Assembly: GCF_003605735.1 (NCBI RefSeq)
Contig: NZ_QXTJ01000022.1
Coordinates: 3,352-49,835 of the forward strand
Reading direction: 5' to 3'
DNA: 46,484 nucleotides
DNA from: Pseudomonas sp. LS-2
GTDB lineage: Bacteria; Pseudomonadota; Gammaproteobacteria; Pseudomonadales; Pseudomonadaceae
Below, piece after piece: positions 34,571-43,725 of the stretch; the stretch's first letter is position 1, and each line of letters opens with the position of its first letter. The translations under genes and the position numbers were made by a program. Below the pieces are notes generated by a model. It searched no databases. It saw only the letters and a program-made list of their open reading frames with translations, and was not told the DNA's origin.

Positions 34571-35902
34571 TTACTCTGTGATGATTCGTGCGGACATCGG
34601 CGCGCTCTGCCGAACGCCGGGGCGGACCAGCAGCATGGCCGTCATGCCGATTCCGGTGGCCACGGCGGCGGCCATGAACATCGCCGAATAACCGTAGGCG
34701 ACCGTCAGGGAGCCGGTGAGCATCGGCGCAATGAACGACGCAGTGTTGGCGATGAAATGGGTCAGGCCGCTGTAAGTGCCGATGCGGTTGGTCGGCGAGC
34801 TGTCGATGACCACCGCCCAGTAGACCGAGTTGGGCAGCGCATTGAATGCGTTGGCCAGCGTCATCAAGGCAATCACGGCAAACACGCTGTGGGCCTGGGA
34901 AACCATGACGAAGCACGCGGTGGTCAACAGCAGGCAGCCAGCGGCCAGGCAACTGCGGGCGATGACAAGACTGCCGGTGCGGCGCAGCAGCCAGTCGGAC
35001 AGCTTGCCGCCGAGCAGCACCGTGAAACAGGCGCCGACCCAAGGGATCATGCCCATGTACCACAGCGACGACAGGTTGTAGTGAAACTCGTCCTGCAGAT
35101 ACTTCGGCGTCCAGCTAAGCAACAGGAAGGTCACGTAAACGAACGAGAAATAGCCGATGGCGTTGAGGATCAGGTTCCTGTTCTGGAAGAAGCTCCACCA
35201 TGGCAGCCTGGGTTCCAAGGCGCTGTCAGCACGGGCCTGACCGCCACGCTCCTGGCGCAGATAGTCGCGCTCGGCCTGGCTGACCCGAGGGTTGTCGTCC
35301 GGGTGATCAGTGAAACGGCGCATGAAGAACAGCAGCAACAACAGACTTGCCACCCCGAGGATGATGAACATGCTGCGCCAGTCGCCGGTCAGCGTCTGGA
35401 GGCCCACGGCAATCGGGGCGGTCAGCAGCGCGCCCAATGGCGTACTCAGCAGTCCGACCGACACGACGAAGCCACGCTCTTTAGGCGTCGCCCAGTTGCC
35501 GACGCTCTTGTTGATCACCGAATAGGCAGGGCCTTCGGAAAAGCCGAACAAGACGCGAATGGTGGCGAAACCCGCCAGCGCAGACCCGCCCAGCATCGCC
35601 AGCCCCATGTCCCCGGCGAATGCGGTGCCGATCTCGAATACCGACCAGGCGCCCCCCGCGATCAGCCATACCCGCTTGGGACCGAAACGATCCGCCAGTA
35701 TCCCGCCACACAGCGCGCCAACGATGTAGCCGTAGCCAAAGTAGCCAAGCAACGAACCCCAATCCGCTTTGTTGAATCCGTATTCGGGGAGGATGCTTGC
35801 CGCTGCGTAGGAAATCGCCCCGCGATCGATGTAGTTGAGCAAGGCCATCAGCATGATCAGGAAGAAAATGCGGTAGCGGTAGTTGTTGGGTTGACGGTTC
35901 AT
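34571..35902 (-). CDS. MFS permease, anion:cation symporter type
   Basis: The 443-aa protein has about twelve helices. It shows 'LNYIDRGAISYAAASILPEYGF' in helix 1, as in phthalate/glucarate/hexuronate permeases, and 'GGILADRFGPKRVWLIAGG' as motif A. An organic acid or its amide is a plausible substrate, given the amidase 7 bp downstream. Two palindromic operators lie in the divergent gap to the LacI gene and probably control this operon. Confidence 0.9.
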   Translation of the reverse strand: MNRQPNNYRYRIFFLIMLMALLNYIDRGAISYAAASILPEYGFNKADWGSLLGYFGYGYIVGALCGGILADRFGPKRVWLIAGGAWSVFEIGTAFAGDMGLAMLGGSALAGFATIRVLFGFSEGPAYSVINKSVGNWATPKERGFVVSVGLLSTPLGALLTAPIAVGLQTLTGDWRSMFIILGVASLLLLLFFMRRFTDHPDDNPRVSQAERDYLRQERGGQARADSALEPRLPWWSFFQNRNLILNAIGYFSFVYVTFLLLSWTPKYLQDEFHYNLSSLWYMGMIPWVGACFTVLLGGKLSDWLLRRTGSLVIARSCLAAGCLLLTTACFVMVSQAHSVFAVIALMTLANAFNALPNSVYWAVVIDSSPTNRIGTYSGLTHFIANTASFIAPMLTGSLTVAYGYSAMFMAAAVATGIGMTAMLLVRPGVRQSAPMSARIITE

Positions 35903-35988
35903 GTGCGCCCCTGGAGTAGGTAACGGCAGATGTCAAAAGCCGACTGAAGAAGCCGGAAAGCACGCTATTTTTTTATATTCTGGTTGCG

Positions 35989-36004
35989 ACCCAAACGTTT
36001 GGGT
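35989..36004. promoter_or_regulatory. Probable LacI-type operator 1
   Basis: ACCCAAACGTTTGGGT is a perfect 16-bp palindrome with the central CG typical of LacI/GalR operators. It is 86 bp upstream of the MFS-amidase operon and 120 bp upstream of the LacI gene, in their shared divergent region. Confidence 0.82.
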
Positions 36005-36037
36005 TGACCGGAATCTACCAGCGGCAATTTTTTTAGT

Positions 36038-36047
36038 CAAACGTTTG
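36038..36047. promoter_or_regulatory. Probable LacI-type operator 2
   Basis: CAAACGTTTG repeats the core of operator 1; its right flank GGT is conserved and the left flank is not. The centres are about 46 bp apart, close to four helical turns, which would suit co-operative binding or a short loop. Confidence 0.75.
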
Positions 36048-36123
36048 GGTAACGGGATTTCTTGCTAATCCCTGATGAAATATGTAAAAAAATCGCTCTG
36101 AATAGCGACTGACATCCTTTCCT

Positions 36124-37170
36124 ATGCCCCGCTCATCCAAACCTGCGTCGAAACCGCCCACCCTCAAGTCGATGGCAGCGGAACTTGGCATCCATGTGTC
36201 CACGCTGTCGCGGGTCCTCAACGGTGATGCCGACGCCGTCGCCCGCGCCGCCTCCCCCGACGTGGTCGCCCGCATCCGACAGTTGGCCGCGGAGCGCAAT
36301 TACACGCCGAACCTCCAGGCCACGGCGTTGCGCATGCAGCGCAGTCAGGAAGTCGGTGTGTTGATGCCGAGGATTTCCGACCTGGTGATGGCGACGCTGT
36401 ATGAGGGCATCGACACGGCCGCCGACGCGGCCGGTTACATGGCGTTCGTGTCGAACACCTTCGACGAGCCGGATCGGCAGCGAGCGCTGGCGGAACGTTC
36501 ATTACGACGACAGGTGGCCGGGATCATCATTGGCGACTCCCACCTGGGGGACAGCCAGTTATTGAGCCACCTGGCCGACAGAAAAGTGCCCTATGTGCTG
36601 ATCAGTCGCCGGCAACCCGGCCACCCCGGCGTGGCCTGCGATGATTTTCTCGGCGGACGACTGGCCGCCGAACATCTGTTCCAGATCGGTTGCAGGAACG
36701 TCGCGGTGCTGGCGGGTGAAACCTTCGCTTCGACCGGAGCGGACAGAACGAGCGGGTTCATCGATTACTTTCGCGAGTACGGCATCGACATCCCCCCCGC
36801 CCGAGTATTGACCGGGCACTTCGACTCACGGGAAGGCTACGCCCAAGGCCAGCGCCTGTTGCAGGCCGACCGGACCATCGACGGCGTATTTGCGGTCAAT
36901 GACTTCCTGGCGATTGGCCTGATGGGCGCTGTCCGGGAGGCACAGCTGAACCTGGGGACCGACATCGCGGTGGTTGGCTACAATGACACGCCACTGGCCG
37001 CCGTGCTGCCCGTGCCATTGACCAGTATCCGACTGCCCTTGCACGCGATGGGCGAAATGGCTTTCCGGGCGTTGCTGGGCAAGATCGACGGCTCCCCGAC
37101 TGACGATGTCCTCGTCCAACCGCAACTCATCGTTCGGGAAAGCTCTGCGCTGTTTGCGCGGTCGTCCTGA
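36124..37170 (+). CDS. LacI-family transcriptional regulator
   Basis: The 348-aa regulator has the HTH 'TLKSMAAELGIHVSTLSRVLNGD' at about 13-35, a hinge 'RNYTPNLQATALRMQRS' and a ligand domain with 'GVFAVNDFLAIGLMGAVRE' and 'DIAVVGYNDTPLAAVLPVPLTSIR'. It diverges from the MFS-amidase operon, and two matching palindromes lie between them. This makes local repression likely. Inducer unknown; it would be the imported amide or its product. Confidence 0.93.
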   Translation: MPRSSKPASKPPTLKSMAAELGIHVSTLSRVLNGDADAVARAASPDVVARIRQLAAERNYTPNLQATALRMQRSQEVGVLMPRISDLVMATLYEGIDTAADAAGYMAFVSNTFDEPDRQRALAERSLRRQVAGIIIGDSHLGDSQLLSHLADRKVPYVLISRRQPGHPGVACDDFLGGRLAAEHLFQIGCRNVAVLAGETFASTGADRTSGFIDYFREYGIDIPPARVLTGHFDSREGYAQGQRLLQADRTIDGVFAVNDFLAIGLMGAVREAQLNLGTDIAVVGYNDTPLAAVLPVPLTSIRLPLHAMGEMAFRALLGKIDGSPTDDVLVQPQLIVRESSALFARSS

Positions 37171-37257
37171 GAAACACGTTACAGAGACTGAAACTGCCAT
37201 CCGAGAACCCGAAACGCACCGGCGATTTCAGCCGTGCACTGACACAGGAGTCCACTC

Positions 37258-38094
37258 ATGGCTTATCTGTCGCCCAAGCTCAAGGGCAAGTCGTCCGGCG
37301 TGTTTGAGCTCGAAACCAGCGACACCACCGGCTATGCCGTGGACTGGCATGCCCATGACTGCCATATGTTGCTGTTGCCACGTCAGGGCGGGCTGTTTCT
37401 GTCGACCGAATGCAGTCCGACCTCACACCTTTCGCGCCAATCGTTTTCCTTCGTGCCTGCGGATTTCGCTCACGCCACCCAAGCGGCGCCGGGCCGGGAA
37501 AAACACATGACCCTGTACGTGGACCCCGCCTACGTCAAACACCAGGGATACCTCCACGGTTACTGCGGTTTCGCCCGGCAGATCGATCGCTCGGGAATCT
37601 GGCACGGCACTGAAACACTGGACAGCATTCTCACGCTGCACGATCAACTGCACAGGAGTGCATCGCCCCAAGCCTTCCAGCGCCAGTTGCCGCATCTCAA
37701 TCACCTGCTGTTCGAGGAGTGCGCCCGGGTGATCGCGTCGCAGCCCACGCTGCCGCAGGTCAGCGAACACCAGCACAGTGCCCTGCTGGTACGGGACATC
37801 CAGCGCTACGTGCGGGAGAACCTCGACGCCGACCTGAGCATCGAGTCCATCGGGCATCAGTTCCACCTGTCGCGACGGCATCTGACCCGCCTATTCAAGC
37901 TCGTCGCGAATGAAACCCTGGTGGACTTCACCAATCGCACACGCGTCGAGACCGCAGCCCGGCTGGTCTCGGGCACCTCGCTGTCGATCCTGGAAGTCAG
38001 CCATGCGGTCGGCCTGGACTCCGCCTCCTACCTTGCCCGCCTGTTCAAGCGCTACCTGGGCCTGACCCCGAGCGCACTGCGTAAAGGCGGCTGA
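37258..38094 (+). CDS. AraC-family regulator with cupin-like N-terminus
   Basis: The 278-aa protein has an N-terminal cupin-like sensor ('DWHAHDCHMLLLPRQGG', with a His-rich strand) and a C-terminal AraC pair of HTHs, 'LSIESIGHQFHLSRRHLTRLFK' and 'SILEVSHAVGLDSASYLARLFKRYLG'. It starts 87 bp after the LacI gene, on the same strand. A role in controlling the neighbouring MFS genes is possible but not shown. Confidence 0.9.
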   Translation: MAYLSPKLKGKSSGVFELETSDTTGYAVDWHAHDCHMLLLPRQGGLFLSTECSPTSHLSRQSFSFVPADFAHATQAAPGREKHMTLYVDPAYVKHQGYLHGYCGFARQIDRSGIWHGTETLDSILTLHDQLHRSASPQAFQRQLPHLNHLLFEECARVIASQPTLPQVSEHQHSALLVRDIQRYVRENLDADLSIESIGHQFHLSRRHLTRLFKLVANETLVDFTNRTRVETAARLVSGTSLSILEVSHAVGLDSASYLARLFKRYLGLTPSALRKGG

Positions 38095-38194
38095 CGCAAT
38101 GGCCCAATAGGACGCTTGCGCGGCCCGATCAGGCGCTTGCCCTGAAGAGGGGGTGCCCACAATAGACCTCGTCTCCAGAATTCAGAGGTCACCG

Positions 38195-38668
38195 ATGCGC
38201 GACGCAGGCGCTCCAGAAGTCATCAAGTCCACCCCGGGCGGCGGCAAACCGACTCCCGTCCTGATCGAACCCGAAGGCCTCGGTGCTGACAGGATCATGA
38301 CCCTCGCCCGCGCTTACCTGAGACTGCTGGAAATCAACCGCGTACGGGCGGGGCTCAGTGCGTGGCAGGAGCGAACCGCCAAACGGCTCATGATGGAACA
38401 TCTGGTGTCCGGCATTCAGGTGGCGACCGTCGCCAGGGAGTGCGCCCTGTCCCGAAGCCATTTTTCACGGGCCTTCAAGAACAGCACGGGACTCGCCCCG
38501 CGAGACTGGTTTCAACTGGCGCGACTGACCCGCGCCAAAGCGCTGCTGGAACAGACGCAGCTGTCCATTTCTCAAGTGAGCTCCGAGTGCGGATTCGCTG
38601 ACCAGTCTCACTTCACCCGGATGTTTTCGAAGAAGTTCGGAAAGACGCCGGGGAAGTGGCGGCTCTGA
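38195..38668 (+). CDS. Short AraC-family regulator
   Basis: The 157-aa protein consists of a 50-residue leader and the AraC DNA-binding domain: 'QVATVARECALSRSHFSRAFKNSTGLAP' and 'SISQVSSECGFADQSHFTRMFSKKFGKTP'. It has no sensor domain, so expression level or a partner protein would set its activity. MRDAGAPEV is chosen as start because AGAGGT precedes it; a frame 14 codons longer exists. It is convergent with the MFS gene at 38796. Confidence 0.87.
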   Translation: MRDAGAPEVIKSTPGGGKPTPVLIEPEGLGADRIMTLARAYLRLLEINRVRAGLSAWQERTAKRLMMEHLVSGIQVATVARECALSRSHFSRAFKNSTGLAPRDWFQLARLTRAKALLEQTQLSISQVSSECGFADQSHFTRMFSKKFGKTPGKWRL

Positions 38669-38795
38669 CCACGCCTGTGGTGAAGAAAGGCAACTGGGCG
38701 CCGGCGCTCGTTGCCCAAATGCCGCGAGTCTGAACCCAGGCGGGGCGTCCTCAGGAACCCCCCGCCCGCCTCTTCACTCATGGCAGCGTGGGTCC

Positions 38796-40166
38796 TTACT
38801 TCGGCTCCTCGGCATGGGCCCAGCGGTAATCCAGACGCGGCGCGCGGACCTTGATCTTGCGCTTGATCTTGATGAGGATCGGTTCGTGCACCGGCTCCGG
38901 GTCCTGGAGGAAGGCGGTCATCACCGCGCTCAGGGCATACAGGCCAGAGAACGCCATGACCACGCCTTCCAGCCCGAAACGGTCGTGGAAGATCGCAACC
39001 ACTGCCGGACCGACCCAGGTCGATGCGCCAGCGCCCAGGCTCAGCACTGACAGCGCGGCGGCCTTGTTCTGCGGCGCCAGCGCCGGTGCCAGCGCCGAGA
39101 GTGGCACGAAGCAGGCCAGGGTCAGGCCGTAGAACGCACCGAACACCGAGGCGATGAGGAAGTTGTCGGGAAACATCTGCGGCATGAAGAAGAACAGCGG
39201 CGTGCTGATCGTGCTGCCTACCGCGCCCAGCCAGAGGATGGTGTTGCGATAGCCGATCCGGGTGCTGATCACGCTGGACGTCAGGTTGCCGATGATGTTG
39301 AACACGAAGACGATCGTCAGCAGGCGCAACCATTGTTCGAGGGTGAACCCGACGGTGTGCATGAAGAACCCCGGCATCACCACCAGGAAGCCGAACATCG
39401 ACGAGGTGTTGATCACCCGCACCAGCCCTGCGAGCGACACTTTCGGACGCGTCCACATGATGGTGATGTTCTTGGCCATCGACACCATCGGCTTCTCGCC
39501 TTCGGGGGCCAGGCGTCGCATGCCGGCCGCATCACGCATGCCGATCAGACCGATGGCCCCGCCGATGACCACCAGCGCGAACGACAGCCAGAACGTTTGC
39601 AGCGCGCCGATCAGGGGAATACTGATGCTCGCCACCAACGACCCCAAAGTCGGCAGGCCTGCGGCGTAGGCCACCCAGAACCAGCCGACAGCCAGACCCA
39701 TCTTGCGCGGCGGTGTGGCAGCGGCGATCCAGACCAGGAAGCCATAGGCGAACAGCGGGTAACCGAAGCCGCGCAGGCCATACGTCAGAAGGATCATCGG
39801 GTAGCTGAGTTTCTGCAGACCGTAGACGAGGAACAGCACCTCGAACACGCTCCAGATGACCAGACCGAGAAACATGACCCGCTTCGGGCCCCAGATGTTG
39901 GACAGTGCGCCGGCGAGCCAGGACGAGATGCCGACCGTGACGCCGTAGAGGGTGAACACCATGGCGATTTCATCGCCGGGCATGCCGCGCTGGCTGAGGA
40001 AGGGTGAGAGGTATCCGAGTTCGACACCGTCGCCGATCATGAAGATCAACAGGCCGACGAAGCCCCAGAACATGGGGTAAGGGATACCGATTTTGTCGCA
40101 GAGTCTGGCAAGTGAAGAGTTCGGAATTGATTGATCGCTCAATGGTCCGTTCCTTGTGTGCAGCAC
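38796..40166 (-). CDS. MFS permease, polyol (ribitol/arabitol) permease-like
   Basis: The 456-aa protein has about twelve helices and begins with the stretch 'MFWGFVGLLIFMIGDGVELGYLSPFLSQRG', which resembles RbtT/DalT polyol permeases. 'GALSNIWGPKRVMFLG' is motif A. The C-terminal tail is long and basic ('ILIKIKRKIKVRAPRLDYRW'). No polyol dehydrogenase is adjacent, so the substrate is only suggested by family. The start has no clear ribosome site; the first 30 residues are polar. Confidence 0.85.
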   Translation of the reverse strand: MLHTRNGPLSDQSIPNSSLARLCDKIGIPYPMFWGFVGLLIFMIGDGVELGYLSPFLSQRGMPGDEIAMVFTLYGVTVGISSWLAGALSNIWGPKRVMFLGLVIWSVFEVLFLVYGLQKLSYPMILLTYGLRGFGYPLFAYGFLVWIAAATPPRKMGLAVGWFWVAYAAGLPTLGSLVASISIPLIGALQTFWLSFALVVIGGAIGLIGMRDAAGMRRLAPEGEKPMVSMAKNITIMWTRPKVSLAGLVRVINTSSMFGFLVVMPGFFMHTVGFTLEQWLRLLTIVFVFNIIGNLTSSVISTRIGYRNTILWLGAVGSTISTPLFFFMPQMFPDNFLIASVFGAFYGLTLACFVPLSALAPALAPQNKAAALSVLSLGAGASTWVGPAVVAIFHDRFGLEGVVMAFSGLYALSAVMTAFLQDPEPVHEPILIKIKRKIKVRAPRLDYRWAHAEEPK

Positions 40167-40509
40167 GGCGTTTGGGCACGCCGAATGAATGGCCTCTATG
40201 AGGTTGAAGGGCAGGCTGGTTAGCGCTGATATCTGCTCGGGGCAGCGGCATCGACGGGCATGGTATTGTCAAATGCGGGTCGTTTTGGCACGAGGCTTTT
40301 CATCGACCCGACACCCATGTTTCTCTGGGTTTTGCAGCCCGAAGCCTTTTCTTTTATGCCAGTTGAAACGGTTCAGTACAACCGTTGCCGGCCAGCGCGC
40401 CTGCGACAACCTGCCCGGTTGCCATGGCGCTAGCGCACGTGTTCCGGGGGCAGACCGGCTGACGAAACATGATGAAAAAAAGTTTGCAAAAACAGTGCGA
40501 CCACTCGGT
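40167..40509. promoter_or_regulatory. Intergenic region upstream of the polyol-permease-like gene
   Basis: These 343 bp carry no convincing gene. GGGTCG (near 40277) and CGACCC (near 40304) form an inverted pair that could be a regulator site. CGACC/GGTCG next to the cobF stop makes a weak hairpin. No cobalamin riboswitch pattern was recognised. Confidence 0.35.
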
Positions 40510-41286
40510 TTAACGGTCGAGATCGTCTTGCCCGCTTCGCTTGAGCAAGTAGGTGTCCATGATCCAGCCATTCGCTTCACGGGCGGCCTTGCGCACCCGT
40601 TCGATCTCCTGCGCCACGTCCCGCAACTTCCCGGCAATCAGAATCTCATCGGGCGTTCCCAGATACGCGCCCCAGTAGACATCGAGGTCGTGATCCTGCA
40701 GCGACGTGTAGGTGTTTTTGGCATCCAGCATCACGACAACGCTGTCGGCATTTTCCGGAAAACCTTCGGCCAGGCGCCGGCCCGTGGTGATCTGCACCGA
40801 GCGTCCGATGTGATTGAGCGACGTTCTGTGCCGGGCCGTCAGCGCCTGAACGCTGGTGATCCCCGGAATCACCTCGTACTGAAGCTCGTGACGCCCGCCT
40901 TCGATGATCGCCTCCAGAATCCGCATCGTGCTGTCGTACAGTGACGGGTCGCCCCAGACCAGAAAAGCCCCGCATTCGCCCTCGGCCAGCTCCTCTGCAA
41001 TCAGGCGTTCGAAGGTCTGCTGCTTTTCACTGTTCAGGTTGTCCACGGCCTGCCGATAAGCAACGCCCTCGCGCTGGCGTTCAGGGTTCAACGCCTCGAC
41101 GATTCGGTAGTGTCGATCCGTGATGTAGCGCTCACAGATGTCCTTGCGCAGACGATTGAGCGCGTCCTTGTCCGAGCCCTTGTCCATCAGGAAAAACACA
41201 TCCACCCGATTCAGCGCCTTCACCGCCTGCACGGTGATGTACTCGGGATTCCCCGCGCCGATGCCGATGACCAGGATCGTTTTCAT
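40510..41286 (-). CDS. cobF: Precorrin-6A synthase (deacetylating), CobF
   Basis: CobF methylates C-1 of precorrin-5 and releases acetate in the aerobic cobalamin pathway, using S-adenosylmethionine. The 258-aa protein begins MKTILVIGIGAGNPEYITVQ, the SAM-dependent tetrapyrrole methylase start, and has 'FLVWGDPSLYDSTMRILE' and 'YEVIPGITSVQALTARHR', both diagnostic. The ATG three codons earlier is a possible start. It stands alone, apart from other cob genes. No B12 riboswitch is visible upstream. Confidence 0.9.
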   Translation of the reverse strand: MKTILVIGIGAGNPEYITVQAVKALNRVDVFFLMDKGSDKDALNRLRKDICERYITDRHYRIVEALNPERQREGVAYRQAVDNLNSEKQQTFERLIAEELAEGECGAFLVWGDPSLYDSTMRILEAIIEGGRHELQYEVIPGITSVQALTARHRTSLNHIGRSVQITTGRRLAEGFPENADSVVVMLDAKNTYTSLQDHDLDVYWGAYLGTPDEILIAGKLRDVAQEIERVRKAAREANGWIMDTYLLKRSGQDDLDR

Positions 41287-41428
41287 GAGAGCCATTCCAG
41301 ACGTTCTGAGGTGCGCGATGCACGGATGAAGGTGGATGGACTATAGCGTCATCCGGAGTTCGGCTGGCGGTGGGGCGCTGGCGAACAGCTCCACGGCGCG
41401 CAGATAGACGAGAAGCGGCCGTCCGGCG

Positions 41429-41444
41429 TACGACCTTGGTACCG
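41429..41444. promoter_or_regulatory. Candidate regulator site upstream of the PQQ-associated ABC operon
   Basis: TACGACCTTGGTACCG matches TACGACTTTGGTACGG at 45389-45404 in 14 of 16 positions. It ends 76 bp before the start of the binding-protein gene. Because the second copy precedes the response regulator gene of the same locus, both may be bound by that regulator. Confidence 0.5.
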
Positions 41445-41520
41445 GCCCAGCGCTACTTTCTGCATATTTCGTTGCCCGATGAGCCTTCCTATGCTGGCGC
41501 TACCTGCCAGGGAGTCGCTC

Positions 41521-42696
41521 ATGCACCGGTTTTATCGTCCAGGCCTGCCCGTCTTGATCTGCCTCTGGGGGCTGCTGACCCTGAACACCAGCGCGGCCGA
41601 CGAGCCGCTGCAGGTGCCCATCGGCTATCTGGCGTTCATCCCCCACACCGGGCCGATCCTTTCCAATGTCATCCCCGAACCGACGGACGCCGGGCTGCGT
41701 GGCGCACAGCTTGCCATCGTCGACAGCAACAGCACCGGGCGTTTTCTCAAACACCGTTACAGCCTGATCAGCGCCAGTGCCGACAGCTCCGGGGCGTTGC
41801 TGGAGCAAGCCAGCGTTCAGCACGACCAAGGTGTGCGGCTGTTCGTGGTCAACGCGCCGGTCGACACGTTGCGTCAACTCAGCCTGGCGATGCCCGACAG
41901 TCTGCTGTTCAATGCAGGCAGCCCCGATGACAGCCTGCGCAGCACGTCGTGCCTGCATAACGTTCTGCATACCCTGCCCAGCCGGGCGATGCTGGCCGAT
42001 GCGCTGGCGCAATTCCTCGCCGTTCGGCGCTGGAAACGCTGGCTGTTGATCGTCGGTCAGACGCCCGAGGATCAGGCCTACGCCAGTGCCCTGCGCCGGG
42101 CGGCAAAACGCTTTGGCCACACCATCGTCGCCGAGAAGACCTTTAGCTTCGATAACGACCAGCGCCGCAGCGCCCAGGCCGACCTGCCACTGTTTACCCA
42201 GACCGCCGAATACGACGTGGTGCTGGTGGCCGACGAGCGCGGTGATTTCGGCGAGTACGTGCCCTACCAGACCTGGTATCCGCGCCCGGTGGCGGGTACC
42301 CAAGGCCTGACCCCCACCGGCTGGCACAAGACCGTCGAGACCTATGGTGCGGCACAGCTGCAGAAGCGCTTCGAAGCCGTTGCCGGGCGCTGGATGAACG
42401 ACCGCGACTTTGCGGCCTGGATGGCCGTGCGCAGCATTGCCAGCGCCGTTACGCGCCTGCGCGGCACTGACGCCATGCAGATTCGCGAACTGGAACTGGG
42501 CGACAACCTGCCGCTGGACGGTTTCAAGGGCAGCAAGCTCAGTTACCGGTCCTGGAATGGCCAGTTGCGCCAGCCGATTCCAGTGGTGCAGCCGCGTGCA
42601 TTGGTCACCACCTCGCCCCAGGACGGTTTTCTGCACCCCGGCACGGAACTCGACAGCCTCGGTTACGACAAGCCGGAGGTGACGTGCAATTTCTGA
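41521..42696 (+). CDS. Periplasmic binding protein of the PQQ-dependent alcohol oxidation-associated ABC transporter
   Basis: The 391-aa protein has a signal peptide ending at about LNTSA-AD. It has a type I periplasmic-binding fold (branched-chain amino acid-like) with 'IGYLAFIPHTGP', 'RGAQLAIVDSNSTGRFL' and 'WLLIVGQTPEDQAYASALRRAAKRFGH'. The family occurs next to quinoprotein ethanol dehydrogenase loci. AGGGAG lies 7-12 bases before the chosen ATG; a start 14 codons earlier has no such site. It is first in a four-gene run. The ligand is not known. Confidence 0.88.
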   Translation: MHRFYRPGLPVLICLWGLLTLNTSAADEPLQVPIGYLAFIPHTGPILSNVIPEPTDAGLRGAQLAIVDSNSTGRFLKHRYSLISASADSSGALLEQASVQHDQGVRLFVVNAPVDTLRQLSLAMPDSLLFNAGSPDDSLRSTSCLHNVLHTLPSRAMLADALAQFLAVRRWKRWLLIVGQTPEDQAYASALRRAAKRFGHTIVAEKTFSFDNDQRRSAQADLPLFTQTAEYDVVLVADERGDFGEYVPYQTWYPRPVAGTQGLTPTGWHKTVETYGAAQLQKRFEAVAGRWMNDRDFAAWMAVRSIASAVTRLRGTDAMQIRELELGDNLPLDGFKGSKLSYRSWNGQLRQPIPVVQPRALVTTSPQDGFLHPGTELDSLGYDKPEVTCNF

Positions 42697-42765
42697 CTGC
42701 TTTTTTTCCTTTAGCAACCCGAGTCAGTACGTATTCCAGACAATGCCAACAACAAGGATCGCACC

Positions 42766-43725
42766 ATGCGCCGCACTCTGATTGCCACTGCTCTGCTTAT
42801 CGTCGCGGGGCCAAGCCTGGCCGCCACCGCGTTCGTCTCCAACGAGAAGGACAACAACCTGAGCCTGATCGACATGGACACGCTGCAGGTCACCCAGACC
42901 CTGCCCGTCGGCATGCGCCCCCGGGGCCTGCTGCTGTCCCACGACGGCAAGCTTTTGTACATCTGCGCCAGCGACTCGGACCGGGTGCAGGTGATGGACG
43001 TTGCCACGCACACGATCATCAAGGAACTGCCCTCCGGCAAGGACCCCGAGCAGTTCGCCCTGCACCCCAACAATCGCTGGCTGTACGTCTCCAACGAAGA
43101 CGACTCGCTGGTGACCGTGATCGACACCGAAACCTCGAAAGTGCTGGCGCAGGTAGACGTGGGCGTCGAGCCGGAGGGCATGGCGGTCAGTCCCGATGGC
43201 AAGTGGGCAGTCAACACCAGTGAAACCACCAACATGCTGCACTGGATCGACACCCGCACTCAGACCCTGGCTGATAACACCCTGGTGGATCAGCGGCCGC
43301 GTTTCGTCGAGTTCAACAAGGATGGCTCGCAGCTGTGGTCGTCGGCGGAAATCGGCGGCACGGTGAGCGTAATCGATGTCGCCAGCCGCAAGATCCTCAA
43401 GACCCTGAAGTTCGAGATCAAAGGCGTACACCCGGACAAGGTGCAACCGGTGGGGATCAAACTCAGCGACGACGGCAAATACGCCTTCGTGGCGCTCGGG
43501 CCGGCGAACCATGTGGCGGTCATCGACGCCAGAACCCTTGAAGTCGTCGATTACCTGCTGGTCGGGCGCAGGGTCTGGCAGTTGTCGTTCACGCCGGACC
43601 AGAAGCAATTGCTGGCGACCAACGGGGTCAGCGGCGATGTGTCGGTGATCGACGTTGCGAGTCTCAAGGTGCTCAAATCGATCAAGGTCGGGCGTTATCC
43701 GTGGGGTGTGGTGGTGGCGCCATGA
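42766..43725 (+). CDS. Secreted YVTN-type beta-propeller protein, PQQ-associated
   Basis: The 319-aa protein has a signal peptide (cleavage after 'GPSLAAT'-like, near residue 20) and seven roughly 42-residue blades with the pattern 'VSVIDVASRKILKTL', 'VAVIDARTLEVVDYL', 'VSVIDVASLKVLKSIKVG'. Blade repetition gives a WD40-like propeller in the periplasm. It starts 69 bp after the binding-protein gene and overlaps the ATPase start by 4 bp. It belongs to the group found with PQQ-dependent catabolism; its partner is unknown. Confidence 0.9.
   Translation: MRRTLIATALLIVAGPSLAATAFVSNEKDNNLSLIDMDTLQVTQTLPVGMRPRGLLLSHDGKLLYICASDSDRVQVMDVATHTIIKELPSGKDPEQFALHPNNRWLYVSNEDDSLVTVIDTETSKVLAQVDVGVEPEGMAVSPDGKWAVNTSETTNMLHWIDTRTQTLADNTLVDQRPRFVEFNKDGSQLWSSAEIGGTVSVIDVASRKILKTLKFEIKGVHPDKVQPVGIKLSDDGKYAFVALGPANHVAVIDARTLEVVDYLLVGRRVWQLSFTPDQKQLLATNGVSGDVSVIDVASLKVLKSIKVGRYPWGVVVAP

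Noticed and set aside
34415..35923. 502-codon plus-strand frame opposite the MFS-amidase operon
   Set aside because: Its composition is that of an antisense shadow, and the opposite strand is a clear twelve-helix permease.
40167..41520. Possible cobalamin riboswitch around cobF
   Set aside because: No B12-box-like sequence or characteristic folding was seen on either side of the gene.
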